This document shows positions 1 through 8,788 of a stretch of DNA of 57,266 nt, piece after piece. Origin of the DNA: Agromyces sp. H66 (GTDB taxonomy: Bacteria; Actinomycetota; Actinomycetes; Actinomycetales; Microbacteriaceae); NCBI RefSeq assembly GCF_004959775.1, contig NZ_SJZG01000007.1, positions 177,303-234,568 on the forward strand, given 5' to 3'. How positions within the stretch are numbered: position 1 is the first letter of the stretch; every line of letters starts with the position of its first letter. A program made the translations under genes and the position numbers. The notes under the pieces are model-generated. The model searched no databases. It was not told the origin of the DNA and saw nothing but the letters and a program-made list of their open reading frames with translations.

Positions 1-224
1 GCCTCGTGCGCGGCCGCGGCCGTGAGGTAGAAGCTCACGTTCGAGGGCTTGGGTGCGACGGCCGGGCAGCTCGGCCGGCAGTAGATTCCCGTCGAGTGGA
101 CGCCCGTGATGAACTGGCCGTCGAAGCGGGCGTCGCGCGACTGCATGGCGCGGTACCGCTCGGCGAAGACCGGGTCGTCGAGCGGATCGACGGTCGGTCG
201 GAGCGTTCGCGATGCGGTGGTCAT
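1..224 (-). CDS. Ada-type metal-binding / AlkA-like DNA repair protein, N-terminus only
   Basis: The gene runs off the left edge; 74 codons are present. The protein has the Ada zinc-binding signature [13 protein letters not shown] followed by [12 protein letters not shown], in which Cys49 and Cys53 are the first two zinc ligands (the first is the methyl acceptor in Ada proteins that repair phosphotriesters). In Actinobacteria this N-terminus is found on Ada/AraC fusions and on Ada-AlkA (3-methyladenine glycosylase) fusions; the downstream part is missing, so the two cannot be separated here. The start is the ATG at 224; it is preceded by GACGCT plus six bases (GGAGGC), which could act either as a weak -10 box with a leaderless start or as a short Shine-Dalgarno. 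Divergent from the FAD oxidase at 299. Confidence 0.82.
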   Translation of the reverse strand, partial: MTTASRTLRPTVDPLDDPVFAERYRAMQSRDARFDGQFITGVHSTGIYCRPSCPAVAPKPSNVSFYLTAAAAHE

Positions 225-286
225 GCCTCCAGCGTCGCACGCGCCGCCGACATCGACCGGCGGAAATCGGACATCGCCCGCGTCGC

Positions 287-292
287 TAGGGT
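287..292 (+). promoter_or_regulatory. -10 box TAGGGT, leaderless promoter of the FAD oxidase
   Basis: TAGGGT ends six bases before the ATG at 299, so transcription should begin at or next to the start codon. The same spacing recurs at many genes in this window. Inference from spacing only; the GGAGGG between the box and the ATG would be too close to serve as a normal ribosome site. Confidence 0.55.
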
Positions 293-298
293 GGAGGG

Positions 299-1696
299 AT
301 GCCGCCGTCCACGCTCGCCCGCCTCCAGGAGGTCCTCGGGGCCGCCGTCTCGATCGATCCCGACGTGCTCGACGCGAGCCGCGACGACATGTCGGGATGG
401 CGCAGCCCGACCCCGCCGCTCGCGGTGGTGCACGCGGCATCCGTCGCGGAGGTGCAGCACGTCATGCGCATCGCGTCCGAGACCCGCACGCCCGTGGTGC
501 CGCGCGGTGCCGGCACCGGACTCGCAGGCGGGGCCATCGCGAGCCCGGGCGCGATCGTGCTCGACCTCTCCCGCATGAACCGGATCCTCGAGGTCTCCGA
601 GGCCGACGAGCTCGCGGTCGTCGAGCCCGGCGTGCTGAACGGCGACCTCAACGACGCGCTCGCCCCGCTCGGCCTCTGGTTCGCACCCGACCCGGCGAGC
701 CGTGCCATCTCGTCGATCGGCGGCAACATCGCCACCAACGCCGGCGGCCTCCACTGCGCGAAGTACGGCGTGACCCGCGAGGCCGTGCTCGGTCTCGCGG
801 TGGTGCTCGCCGACGGTCGCCTCCTCCGCACCGGCCACCGCACGGTGAAGGGCGTGACGGGCTACGACCTCACCGCGCTCATGACGGGTTCCGAGGGCAC
901 GCTGGGCGTCATCGTCGAGGCCACCGTGCGCCTGCGCCCGATCGCGCGGGGCGAGGTCGTCACGGTCGCCGCGGCGTTCCCCGACGTGGAGGCCGCGGCC
1001 GCGGCATCCGCAGCGGTCACCGCCGCCCGCATCCGTCCGGCGGTGCTCGAGCTCATCGACGCGGCGGGGCTCGCCCGGGTCGCCGCGTACCTCGGCGACG
1101 CCGGCATCGCCGGCACTCCGATCGAGCACATCGCGCCGGGTGAGACGTTCCTGCTCGCGCAGAGCGACGCCGAGGGCGCCGGCATCGAGGCCGACCGGAT
1201 CGCGGAGATCTTCGCCGCGGTCGGCGGCCGGGTCTCGCGATCGGAGGATGCCGCGGACGGCGAGCGCCTGCTCGACATCCGACGCGCCATGCATCCGGCG
1301 CTCGCGGCCTCGGGCCAGGTGCTCATCGAGGACGTCGCCGTGCCGCGCTCGCGGCTGCCCGAGATGTTCCGCGCGATCGACGAGATCGGCCGCCGGTACG
1401 GCGTCGAGATCCCCACGATCGCGCATGCGGGCGACGGCAACCTGCACCCGAACTTCGTGTTCACGGGCGACGAGGTGCCGGACGACGTCTGGGCCGCGGC
1501 CGACGACATGTTCCGCACCGCCGTCGCGCTCGGCGGCACCCTGACCGGCGAGCACGGCGTCGGGGTCCTCAAGCGGCGCTGGCTCGCCGACGAGCTGGGC
1601 GACGACTCGTTCGAGCTGCAGCGCGGCATCAAGGCGCTGTTCGACCCGACCGGCATCCTCAATCCGGGGGTCATGTTCGAGGCATCCGACCGCTGA
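299..1696 (+). CDS. FAD-binding oxidase, GlcD / D-lactate dehydrogenase family
   Basis: 465 residues, full length for the family. The N-terminal half is a PCMH-type FAD domain ([14 protein letters not shown] near residue 65, [20 protein letters not shown] near 140, [17 protein letters not shown] near 190). The C-terminal half is an FAD-oxidase C domain with the metal/substrate histidines of [12 protein letters not shown] and the [11 protein letters not shown] motif, ending in LNPGVMF. Such proteins oxidise 2-hydroxy acids (glycolate, D-lactate, D-2-hydroxyglutarate) and pass electrons to a quinone or other acceptor. No GlcE/GlcF partner or iron-sulfur domain is nearby, so a stand-alone dehydrogenase is likely and the substrate is open. 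ATG start chosen because a TAGGGT box lies six bases upstream. Confidence 0.9.
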   Translation: MPPSTLARLQEVLGAAVSIDPDVLDASRDDMSGWRSPTPPLAVVHAASVAEVQHVMRIASETRTPVVPRGAGTGLAGGAIASPGAIVLDLSRMNRILEVSEADELAVVEPGVLNGDLNDALAPLGLWFAPDPASRAISSIGGNIATNAGGLHCAKYGVTREAVLGLAVVLADGRLLRTGHRTVKGVTGYDLTALMTGSEGTLGVIVEATVRLRPIARGEVVTVAAAFPDVEAAAAASAAVTAARIRPAVLELIDAAGLARVAAYLGDAGIAGTPIEHIAPGETFLLAQSDAEGAGIEADRIAEIFAAVGGRVSRSEDAADGERLLDIRRAMHPALAASGQVLIEDVAVPRSRLPEMFRAIDEIGRRYGVEIPTIAHAGDGNLHPNFVFTGDEVPDDVWAAADDMFRTAVALGGTLTGEHGVGVLKRRWLADELGDDSFELQRGIKALFDPTGILNPGVMFEASDR

Positions 1697-1721
1697 CGGC
1701 CGCGTCGTCGGCCGCGGTCGA

Positions 1722-1727
1722 TATGCT
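1722..1727 (+). promoter_or_regulatory. -10 box TATGCT, leaderless promoter of the PrsW-like gene
   Basis: TATGCT ends six bases before the GTG at 1734. The box lies in the 37-base gap after the FAD oxidase stop, so the gene can be transcribed on its own. Confidence 0.55.
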
Positions 1728-1733
1728 GCGCGG

Positions 1734-2888
1734 GTGAGCTCTCCGCAGTCGTCGCCCACGCCGAACCCGTCGCCCGCGCCGCCGATCTGGAGCGCGCCAC
1801 CCGCCGCGCGACCGGGCGGCGGCGTGTTCGCGGCCGTCGGCATCGTGCTGGCCGGCATCGTGGGCCTCCTGGTCATCGCGTACCTCGCCCTGGCCCTGGG
1901 CGTGTCGACCCTCGTCATCGGATCGGTGCTCGCACTCGTGCCGCTCATGATCGTGCTGCTCGCGGTGCGCTGGATCGACCGCTGGGAGCCCGAGCCGAGG
2001 TGGGCGCTCTGGTTCGCCTTCCTCTGGGGCGCGGCGGTCTCGGTCGCGGTGGCGCTGGTCGTGGACCTCGGCGTGCAGCTCGCGCTCGCCTTCGCCGAAT
2101 CGGGGCGGCCGGGCGAGGGCATGCAGGCCGTCGTGCAGGCACCCATCGTCGAGGAGCTGGCGAAGGGGGTCGGCGTGCTCCTGCTCTTCGCGTTCCGGCG
2201 CTCGCACTTCGACGGCCCCGTCGACGGCCTGGTCTACGGCGCGACGGTCGCGGCGGGATTCGCGTTCACCGAGAACGTGCTCTACTTCGGCGCCGCGCTC
2301 GCCGAGGGCGGCGCGGCCGAACTCGGTACCACCTTCGTCGTGCGCGGGCTCTTCTCGCCGTTCGCGCACGTGCTGTTCACGGCCTGCACCGGGCTCGCCC
2401 TCGGCATCGGCGCCCGGCGCGGCGGCCGGGCGGGCGTCATCGGCTGGTTCCTCGGCGGCCTCGTCGCCGCGGTGCTCCTGCACGGCTTCTGGAACGGTTC
2501 GCTCGCCTTCGCGAGCGACGCCGTCGGGCTCTACTTCACCGTGCAGGTGCCCATCTTCATCGGATTCATCCTGCTGACGTGGTTCCTCCGCGCCGAGGAG
2601 ATGCGCGTGACCCGCACCCGCCTGGCCGAGTACGGCGCCGCCGGATGGTTCAGTCCCGCCGAGGTCGAGATGCTCGCGACGCCCGCAGGGCGGCGCCAGG
2701 CCATCGCGTGGGCGCGCTCGCAGACGCCGCGCCGCACCGCCGCGATGCGGAAGATGATCACGGATGCCACGCACCTCGCGCTCACCCGCCATCGGCTCGT
2801 CACGGGACGCGGCGGCAGCCGCGACGCCGCCGACGAACGGGCGCTGCTCACCGCCGTGACGGCCGACCGGGCGGCGCTGCTCCGCTGA
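1734..2888 (+). CDS. PrsW-family intramembrane metalloprotease
   Basis: 384 residues with a Pro/Ser-rich cytosolic N-terminus (about 35 residues) and about eight membrane segments. The conserved PrsW motifs are present: EELAKG near residue 140 (EExxK), GFAFTENVLYF near 180, and FSPFAHVLFTACTG near 210 with the second-site histidine, then LLHGFWNG near 250. PrsW in Bacillus cuts an anti-sigma factor (RsiW) at site 1; the target here is unknown, and the nearest anti-sigma gene in the window (10962) is 8 kb away. The C-terminal 90 residues are a charged cytosolic tail. GTG start: it fits the -10 box six bases upstream and the length of homologues. Confidence 0.88.
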   Translation: MSSPQSSPTPNPSPAPPIWSAPPAARPGGGVFAAVGIVLAGIVGLLVIAYLALALGVSTLVIGSVLALVPLMIVLLAVRWIDRWEPEPRWALWFAFLWGAAVSVAVALVVDLGVQLALAFAESGRPGEGMQAVVQAPIVEELAKGVGVLLLFAFRRSHFDGPVDGLVYGATVAAGFAFTENVLYFGAALAEGGAAELGTTFVVRGLFSPFAHVLFTACTGLALGIGARRGGRAGVIGWFLGGLVAAVLLHGFWNGSLAFASDAVGLYFTVQVPIFIGFILLTWFLRAEEMRVTRTRLAEYGAAGWFSPAEVEMLATPAGRRQAIAWARSQTPRRTAAMRKMITDATHLALTRHRLVTGRGGSRDAADERALLTAVTADRAALLR

Positions 2889-2995
2889 GACGCCGCGCAC
2901 CCCCAGTTCCCGGGGCATCCGGCCGGTCGGCACCGGGCCTGGGCGCGCGGCGACCATAGGCTGGCCCGCGGCGAGAGGCGCCAGGGGAGGCCGAT

Positions 2996-4171
2996 GTGAA
3001 GCTGTACTTCGAGAACGTGGAGTTCGACCAGCAGTTCCAGCGCACCGCCGCGAAGGCGGTGAACGGATGCTGCGACCTCGGCGAGATCTTCGCCATCGCC
3101 GCACGCATCACGCCCGGCGACTACGACAGCTGGTATCGCGAATGGTGGGCGGCCGCGGAGTCGCTCCGCGAACTCGCCGAAGCGGAGCGGGCGGCCGGGC
3201 ACCGCGTGAACGCGGCATCCGCTCACCTGCGCGCGAGCGAGTACTACCGCGCGGCGTACTTCTTCACGCGGCGCGAGCAGCAGGGCGAGGCGCTGCTCGC
3301 TGCCTTCCACCATTGCCAAGCGGCGTTCCGGGCCGCGGCGCCCGACCTGCCGTACCCGGCCGAGCCGATCACGATCCCGTTCGAGGGGGTGGAGCTCTCG
3401 GGCTACGTCATCCGTGCCGCCGGCGCCACCGGACCGACCCTTCTCATGCCGACCGGATACGACTCGCCCTCCGAGGAGTACTACTCGCTCGGCGCCATGG
3501 AGGCGGCCGCGCGGGGACTCACGGTCGTCGTGTTCTCGGGCCCGGGCCAGGCCGAGATGCTCTACGACCGCGGCATCGGCTTCCGTCCCGACTTCGAGGT
3601 GGTCGTCTCGGCCGTCATCGACTTCATCGAGACGCGCGACGACCTCGACGCCGAGCGCATCGGCATCCTCGGGCGCAGCTTCGGAGGCTACCTCGCACCG
3701 CGTGCCGCGAGCGCCGAGCCGCGCATCCGGGCCCTCGCCGCCGACCCGGCGCAGTTCGACATGCTCGGGGGCTTCATGGCCCGGATGCCACAGCAGCTCC
3801 GTTCGCTCTACGAGGCCGCCGATCCCGCCTTCGACGACGCCATCTGGGCGGCCTTCCCGGGCGTGCACGGGCAGGAGTTCTGGCTGTCGCGCGCCCGCGC
3901 GCACGGACTCGACTCGCCGCTCGCCTACGCCCAGGAGATGGCGAAGTACACGGTCGACGTGGAGCGGATCGCCTGCCCGACCTTCGTCTCCTACGGCGAG
4001 GGCGACTTCGCGCAGACCGACACGAAGGGATTCTTCGACCGGCTCACGGTCGACGAGAAGCGATTCACGATGTACCGCGAGGCAGACGGCGGGGGCGGTC
4101 ACTGCGAAGGCATGGGCCCGTCGCGGTTCTACAACGACGTCTTCGGATGGTTCGCCGACGTGCTCGCCTGA
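2996..4171 (+). CDS. Alpha/beta hydrolase with N-terminal helical domain (DHPON-hydrolase / FrsA-like)
   Basis: 391 residues. The first 110 residues are helical and charged; a canonical alpha/beta hydrolase core follows with the nucleophile elbow GRSFGG (Ser228) and a late GGHCEG that probably supplies the catalytic His. The layout resembles 2,6-dihydroxypseudooxynicotine hydrolase and FrsA/DUF1100 esterases, in which the helical N-terminus caps the active site and helps dimerise. The real substrate cannot be told. GTG start at 2996 is set by AGGGGAGG five bases upstream; an out-of-frame ATG overlaps it by two bases. A TAGGCT at 2956 is a possible -10 box, giving a normal leader of about 30 bases. 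Confidence 0.78.
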   Translation: MKLYFENVEFDQQFQRTAAKAVNGCCDLGEIFAIAARITPGDYDSWYREWWAAAESLRELAEAERAAGHRVNAASAHLRASEYYRAAYFFTRREQQGEALLAAFHHCQAAFRAAAPDLPYPAEPITIPFEGVELSGYVIRAAGATGPTLLMPTGYDSPSEEYYSLGAMEAAARGLTVVVFSGPGQAEMLYDRGIGFRPDFEVVVSAVIDFIETRDDLDAERIGILGRSFGGYLAPRAASAEPRIRALAADPAQFDMLGGFMARMPQQLRSLYEAADPAFDDAIWAAFPGVHGQEFWLSRARAHGLDSPLAYAQEMAKYTVDVERIACPTFVSYGEGDFAQTDTKGFFDRLTVDEKRFTMYREADGGGGHCEGMGPSRFYNDVFGWFADVLA

Positions 4172-4308
4172 AGCCCCGCGCACTGCACTACCCGCACAAG
4201 AGACTCGCCGCCCTGTGGTGTGGCACGGCCGACATCTCTACCAGGCGACGAGTTCTCGGATTCCAGCGTGCAGGCTGTTCGCAGTCAGCGCAAGAGCGCT
4301 CGGGACGG

Positions 4309-4337
4309 TTGTCCGTCGGCCCTCGGTCGGTTTGGAT
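4309..4337 (+). promoter_or_regulatory. Promoter of the FKBP gene (TTGTCC-17-TTGGAT)
   Basis: TTGTCC (4309-4314) and TTGGAT (4332-4337) are 17 bases apart, and the -10 ends seven bases before the ATG at 4345, again suggesting a leaderless transcript. The -10 departs from TANNNT at position 2, so this is a weaker call. Confidence 0.4.
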
Positions 4338-4344
4338 GGGACGC

Positions 4345-4716
4345 ATGACTGACACCAACAGCAAGCCCGAGGTCGACGCGCCCGAGGGCCCGGCCCCCGC
4401 AGACCTCGTCATCGAGGATGTCGTCGAGGGCACAGGCGCCGAGGCGACGCCCGGCTCGACCGTCGACGTGCACTACCTCGGCGTCGAGTACGAGACCGGC
4501 GAAGAGTTCGACTCGTCGTGGAGCCGCGGCCAGTCCATCAACTTCCCGCTGCAGGCCCTCATCGCCGGATGGCAGGAGGGCATCCCCGGCATGAAGGTCG
4601 GCGGTCGTCGCAAGCTCACGGTCCCGCCGCAGAAGGCCTACGGGCCCGCGGGCGGCGGCCACCAGCTGTCCGGCAAGACGCTCATCTTCGTCATCGACCT
4701 GCTCGGCGTGAGCTGA
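4345..4716 (+). CDS. FKBP-type peptidyl-prolyl cis-trans isomerase
   Basis: 123 residues with a single FKBP domain from about residue 20 to the end: VDVHYLGV, GEEFDSSWSRGQ, FPL, GWQEGIPGMKVGGRRKLTVP, YG, and the closing LIFVIDLLGVS. The active-site aromatic and hydrophobic residues of FKBP12-like enzymes are present. No signal peptide, so a cytosolic folding catalyst. ATG at 4345 is preferred over the in-frame ATG at 4336, because the latter overlaps the proposed -10 box. Single gene followed by a strong terminator. Confidence 0.93.
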   Translation: MTDTNSKPEVDAPEGPAPADLVIEDVVEGTGAEATPGSTVDVHYLGVEYETGEEFDSSWSRGQSINFPLQALIAGWQEGIPGMKVGGRRKLTVPPQKAYGPAGGGHQLSGKTLIFVIDLLGVS

Positions 4717-4734
4717 GCCCCGATCCCGTTCCCC

Positions 4735-4763
4735 GAAGGCCGCCGGTGCTCCCGGCGGCCTTC
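4735..4763 (+). terminator. Intrinsic terminator after the FKBP gene
   Basis: A perfect 12-bp inverted repeat, GAAGGCCGCCGG and CCGGCGGCCTTC, with a 5-base loop, starts 18 bases after the stop codon. The trailing sequence GCGCGTTTCC has only a short T run, as is usual in high-GC Actinobacteria. Confidence 0.8.
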
Positions 4764-4850
4764 GCGCGTTTCCGCGCAATGGATGACGGCGCCGTCGGGG
4801 CCTCTCCCAGGGGTTAGCATCGAAATACCTATCGAGAGAGGCACGACGAC

Positions 4851-5543
4851 GTGACCGAGACGATCGCGCCCACGCGCAGCACCCCCACCCGAGCGATGCT
4901 CGCGGCGTTCGCGCCGTACCTCATCGCCGCGGCGGCGCACCTCGTCATCCTCGCCACCGGGCCGGGTTGGGCGGTCACGGCGAGCAAGGCCCTGCTCATG
5001 CCGCTGCTCGCGCTGGCAGTCGTGATCGTCGCCCGGCCCCTGACCGGTGCGACCGGTGCGACCGTTCGACTGCTCGTGCTGGCCATCGCGCTTTCCTGGG
5101 CTGGCGACGTGGCCCTCTCCTTCCCCGGCACGCTCGCATTCATCGCCGGCCTCGGATCCTTCCTCGGCGCGCACGTCGTCTACATCGCGCTGTTCCTCCG
5201 GATGCCTCGAACGGGGCGATTCCCGCCGGCCTGGACGCTCGTCTACCTCGCCTGGTACCCGGTGTTCCTCGCGCTCCTCGGGCCGCACACCGGGGCGCTC
5301 CTCGTGCCGGTGGCGCTCTACGGCCTCGTGCTCGCGGCCATGGCGGTGACCGCCGCCTGGCACGGCCGGCTCGTCGCCGTCGGCGGCGCGTTGTTCGTCG
5401 TGTCAGACTCGGTGCTCGGCCTCGGTCGATTCCTGCCGGGCTACGACTTCGCCCTGCACGACCTCGTCGTCATGTCGACCTACCTCGCGGCGCAGGGGCT
5501 CATCGCCGTCGGCGTGCTGCGCTCGCTTCGAAGGGAACGGTGA
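4851..5543 (+). CDS. YhhN / TMEM86-family lysoplasmalogenase, integral membrane
   Basis: 230 residues with about eight hydrophobic segments. Family landmarks: SKALLMPLLAL near residue 45, LAIALSWAGDVALSF near 80 (the conserved Asp after the Gly), and GGALFVVSDSVLGLGRF near 175 with the second conserved Asp. YhhN/TMEM86 proteins hydrolyse the vinyl ether bond of lysoplasmalogens; whether this bacterium makes plasmalogens is not visible, so the substrate is inferred from family alone. GTG start with GAGAGAGG nine bases upstream. Confidence 0.85.
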   Translation: MTETIAPTRSTPTRAMLAAFAPYLIAAAAHLVILATGPGWAVTASKALLMPLLALAVVIVARPLTGATGATVRLLVLAIALSWAGDVALSFPGTLAFIAGLGSFLGAHVVYIALFLRMPRTGRFPPAWTLVYLAWYPVFLALLGPHTGALLVPVALYGLVLAAMAVTAAWHGRLVAVGGALFVVSDSVLGLGRFLPGYDFALHDLVVMSTYLAAQGLIAVGVLRSLRRER

Positions 5544-5547
5544 TCCC

Positions 5548-6405
5548 ATGTCACGCATCACGGCACGTCGCCGCGTCGCCCGGTACACGCTCGGCGAGCG
5601 CACCTCGCGGCGCGAGGACGAACTGACGGTCGAGGAGCCGCTCGAGGTCCGGGTCGGCGGAACGGCGCTCGCGGTCACGATGCGCACGCCCGGGCACGAC
5701 ATCGAACTCGCGCTGGGCCTCCTGGTCTCGGAGGGGGTGCTGCGCCGGCGCGACGACGTGTTCGGCGCCCGTCACTGCGCCGGCGATCCGTTCGAGGGCT
5801 CCGGCGAGTACAACGTGGTCGACGTGGCGCTCGCTCCCGGCGTCGCGCCGCCCGCCGCGACCGCGCAGCATGCGCTCACCATGACGAGCGCCTGCGGGCT
5901 CTGCGGCAAGGACTCGATCGACGCGGTACGGTCCAGGTCGTCGTACGAGGTCGCCGGCGACCCGGTGCGCCTCGATCCGGCGTGGCTCGCGGGGCTCCCC
6001 GACCGCATGCGCGACGCCCAGGCGGTGTTCGAGCGCACGGGCGGCCTGCACGCGGCCGCCCTCGTCGACGTCGAGCGCGACGAGATCCTGGTGGTCCGCG
6101 AGGACGTCGGCCGCCACAACGCCGTCGACAAGGTCGTGGGCTGGGCCCTGCAGCAGGATCTCCTGCCGCTCCGCGGCACCGTGCTCGTCGTCTCGGGCCG
6201 GGCGGGCTTCGAGCTCGCGCAGAAGGCGTCGATGGCCGGCATTCCCGCACTCGCCGCGGTGTCGGCCCCGTCGTCGCTCGCCGTCGACCTCGCGAACGAG
6301 GTCGGCCTGACGCTCGCGGGCTTCGTGCGCGGGGCGTCCCTCGTCGTCTATGCCGGAGATGAGCGGTTGACATCCGCCGACGCCACGTTGGAGGTGCGCG
6401 CATGA
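5548..6405 (+). CDS. fdhD: Formate dehydrogenase accessory sulfurtransferase FdhD
   Basis: 285 residues, normal length. FdhD carries sulfur from IscS to the molybdenum cofactor of formate dehydrogenase-like enzymes. The two catalytic loop cysteines are Cys116 and Cys119 in SACGLCGKDS; further family blocks are LGLLVSEGV, FERTGGLHAAA, REDVGRHNAVDKV and VSGRAGFELAQKA. The start codon lies four bases after the YhhN stop, and the stop overlaps the start of the oxidoreductase gene by four bases (ATGA), so the two are co-translated and FdhD presumably matures that enzyme. Confidence 0.95.
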   Translation: MSRITARRRVARYTLGERTSRREDELTVEEPLEVRVGGTALAVTMRTPGHDIELALGLLVSEGVLRRRDDVFGARHCAGDPFEGSGEYNVVDVALAPGVAPPAATAQHALTMTSACGLCGKDSIDAVRSRSSYEVAGDPVRLDPAWLAGLPDRMRDAQAVFERTGGLHAAALVDVERDEILVVREDVGRHNAVDKVVGWALQQDLLPLRGTVLVVSGRAGFELAQKASMAGIPALAAVSAPSSLAVDLANEVGLTLAGFVRGASLVVYAGDERLTSADATLEVRA

Positions 6406-8690
6406 CCCGCCCGATTCCCGAACACGCCGAGTACCCCGACCTCGAAGTCGGGCACCCGAAGCACGAGGCCGCCGGGGCGGAGGCGGTCATCCGCACGCTG
6501 GACGCGTCGATCCGAAGCATGGGACCGGTGCGCGCCGCGCGGCTGCTCCTCGACCTCAACCAGAAGGACGGCTTCGACTGCATGAGCTGCGCGTGGCCCG
6601 ATCCGAGCCACCGCAGCGCCTTCGAGTTCTGCGAGAACGGCGCGAAGGCGGTCACCTGGGAGGCCACGCCGCTGAAGGTGCCGAGCTCGTTCTGGGCGGA
6701 GCATCCGGTGTCGTCACTGCAGGATGCCACGGAGTACTGGCTCGGCCAGCAGGGGCGTCTCGTCGAGCCGATGTACAAGCCGGCGGGCTCCGACCACTAC
6801 CAGCCGATCGGCTGGGACCGCGCCTTCGAGCTCATCGGCGAACGGTTGCGCGAGTTGGACTCGCCCGACGAGGCGGCGTTCTACACGAGCGGTCGCACCG
6901 CCAACGAGACCGCGTTCCTGTACCAGTTGTTCGTGCGCGCCTACGGCACGAACAACCTGCCCGACTGCTCGAACATGTGCCATGAGTCCACCGGCACGGC
7001 GTTGGGCGAGGTCATCGGCGTCGGCAAGTCGACGATCGCGTACGACGACTTCGGCAAGGCCGACCTCGTGATCGTGATGGGCCAGAACCCCGGCACGAAC
7101 CATCCGCGCATGCTCACCGCGCTCGAGGAGACGAAGCGCAACGGCGGACAGATCGTCGCCGTGAACCCGCTCCCCGAGGCCGGGCTGATCCGCTACAAGA
7201 ACCCGCAGAAGGTGCGCGGCGTGATCGGCCGGGGCACGGCGATCGCCGATCGGCACCTCCAGATCCGGTCCGGCGGCGACCTGGCCATGCTGCAGGCGGT
7301 GTCGAAGCGCGTGCTCGACGCCGAGGCGGCCGCGCCCGGAACGGTGCTCGATCACGCCTTCCTCGCCGAGCACACCGCGGGGTACGAGTCGTTCGCCGAG
7401 GGGCTCGCCGACCTCGACGAGGCGGAGGTGCTCAGGGCGACCGGCCTGACCAGCGAGGAACTCGACGACCTCGCCGCCCGCTACATCGCCGCCGACCGGG
7501 TCATCATCACCTGGGCGATGGGCCTCACCCAGCAGCGCCGCGCGGTCGACACGATCAAGGAGATCGTGAACCTGCTGCTGCTGCGCGGCAACATCGGCAA
7601 GCCGGGCGCCGGTGCGTCGCCCATCCGCGGGCATTCGAACGTGCAGGGCGACCGCACGATGGGCATCTGGGAGAAGATGCCCGACGAATTCATGGACGCG
7701 CTGGCACGCGAGTTCTCGTTCGAGCCGCCGCGCCGGCACGGGCTCGACGCGGTCGACACCCTGCACGCCATGCGCGACGGCAAGGTCAAGGTCTTCATCG
7801 CGCTCGGCGGCAACTTCGTCGGTGCCATCTCCGACACCGCCGCGGCCGAGGCGGCCATGCGCGGGGCGAAGCTCACCGTGCAGATCTCCACGAAGCTCAA
7901 CCGCTCGCACGTGGTCACGGGCGAGGAGGCGCTCATCCTCCCGGCGCTCGGTCGAACCGAGGTCGACCTGCAGGAGACCGGCCCGCAGTTCGTCTCGGTC
8001 GAGGACAGCGTCTGCGCCGTGCACGCCTCGCACGGCAGCATCGCGCCGATCTCCGACGAGGTGCGCAGCGAGGTCGCCATCGTGGCGGGCATCGCGCGTG
8101 CGACGCTCGGCGACGCCACCGACATCGACTGGTCGGGCATGGAGCGCGATTACGACGTGATCCGCGACCACATCAGCCGGGTCGTGCCCGGGTTCGAGCG
8201 GTTCAACGAGGACGTGCGCCGCCGCGACGGATTCGTGCTGCCCAACGGGCCGCGCGACTCGCGCACCTGGAACACCGCCACGGGCAAGGCGCAGTTCAGC
8301 ACCAACGCGCTCGACGGCATCGAGTGCCCTCCCGGGCGCCTGATCCTGCAGACGCTCCGTTCGCACGACCAGTTCAACACGACGGTGTACAGCCTCAACG
8401 ACCGGTATCGCGGCATCAAGAAGGGCCGCGACGTCGTGTTCGTGAACCCCGACGACCTCACCGAGCTCGGCCTCGCCGACGGCGACCGGGTCGACGTGAT
8501 CAGCGAGTGGCCGGGTGAACCCGACCGGGCGCTGCCGAACCAACGGATCGTCGCGTACCCCACGGCACGGGGATGCGCGGCGGCGTACTTCCCCGAGGCG
8601 AACGTGCTGGTGTCGATCTCGAGCACGGCGATCGGCAGCAACACGCCGGTCTCGAAGGCCGTGATCGTGCGGCTCGAACCCGTGGGCTGA
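6402..8690 (+). CDS. YdeP-type FdhF-like molybdopterin oxidoreductase
   Basis: 762 residues. The N-terminus has FDCMSCAWPDP with Cys60 and Cys63 and a further Cys77 that may bind a cluster. Molybdopterin-binding blocks follow: FYTSGRTANETAFLYQLFVR, GQNPGTNHPRM, ITWAMGLTQQRRAVDT, GNIGKPGAGASPIRGHSNVQ, and the C-terminal Mo-cofactor dinucleotide domain near residues 640-760. The position of the selenocysteine of E. coli FdhF is occupied by Cys193 in CSNMCHESTG, followed by the conserved His. Partner electron-transfer subunits and cofactor-synthesis genes are absent here, so the electron acceptor is unknown; E. coli YdeP is linked to acid resistance. ATGA overlap with fdhD. Confidence 0.88.
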   Translation: MTRPIPEHAEYPDLEVGHPKHEAAGAEAVIRTLDASIRSMGPVRAARLLLDLNQKDGFDCMSCAWPDPSHRSAFEFCENGAKAVTWEATPLKVPSSFWAEHPVSSLQDATEYWLGQQGRLVEPMYKPAGSDHYQPIGWDRAFELIGERLRELDSPDEAAFYTSGRTANETAFLYQLFVRAYGTNNLPDCSNMCHESTGTALGEVIGVGKSTIAYDDFGKADLVIVMGQNPGTNHPRMLTALEETKRNGGQIVAVNPLPEAGLIRYKNPQKVRGVIGRGTAIADRHLQIRSGGDLAMLQAVSKRVLDAEAAAPGTVLDHAFLAEHTAGYESFAEGLADLDEAEVLRATGLTSEELDDLAARYIAADRVIITWAMGLTQQRRAVDTIKEIVNLLLLRGNIGKPGAGASPIRGHSNVQGDRTMGIWEKMPDEFMDALAREFSFEPPRRHGLDAVDTLHAMRDGKVKVFIALGGNFVGAISDTAAAEAAMRGAKLTVQISTKLNRSHVVTGEEALILPALGRTEVDLQETGPQFVSVEDSVCAVHASHGSIAPISDEVRSEVAIVAGIARATLGDATDIDWSGMERDYDVIRDHISRVVPGFERFNEDVRRRDGFVLPNGPRDSRTWNTATGKAQFSTNALDGIECPPGRLILQTLRSHDQFNTTVYSLNDRYRGIKKGRDVVFVNPDDLTELGLADGDRVDVISEWPGEPDRALPNQRIVAYPTARGCAAAYFPEANVLVSISSTAIGSNTPVSKAVIVRLEPVG

Positions 8691-8698
8691 AAAAAGTT

Positions 8699-8715
8699 CG
8701 GATGCGATGCATCCG
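8699..8715. repeat. Short inverted repeat after the oxidoreductase gene
   Basis: CGGATGC GAT GCATCCG, a 7-bp stem with a 3-base gap followed by TTT, begins eight bases after the stop codon. It could be a weak terminator or part of the control region of the DUF4397 gene; no clear choice. Confidence 0.35.
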
Positions 8716-8788
8716 TTTGCATGGATTCTCCGGAAACAGGTGGTGAAGGCAATTCACCGCCCCACGTGGGCCGGATCTGGAGGAAACC

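Noticed and set aside
6402..8690. Selenocysteine-containing formate dehydrogenase
   Set aside because: There is no in-frame TGA; the equivalent position is Cys193.
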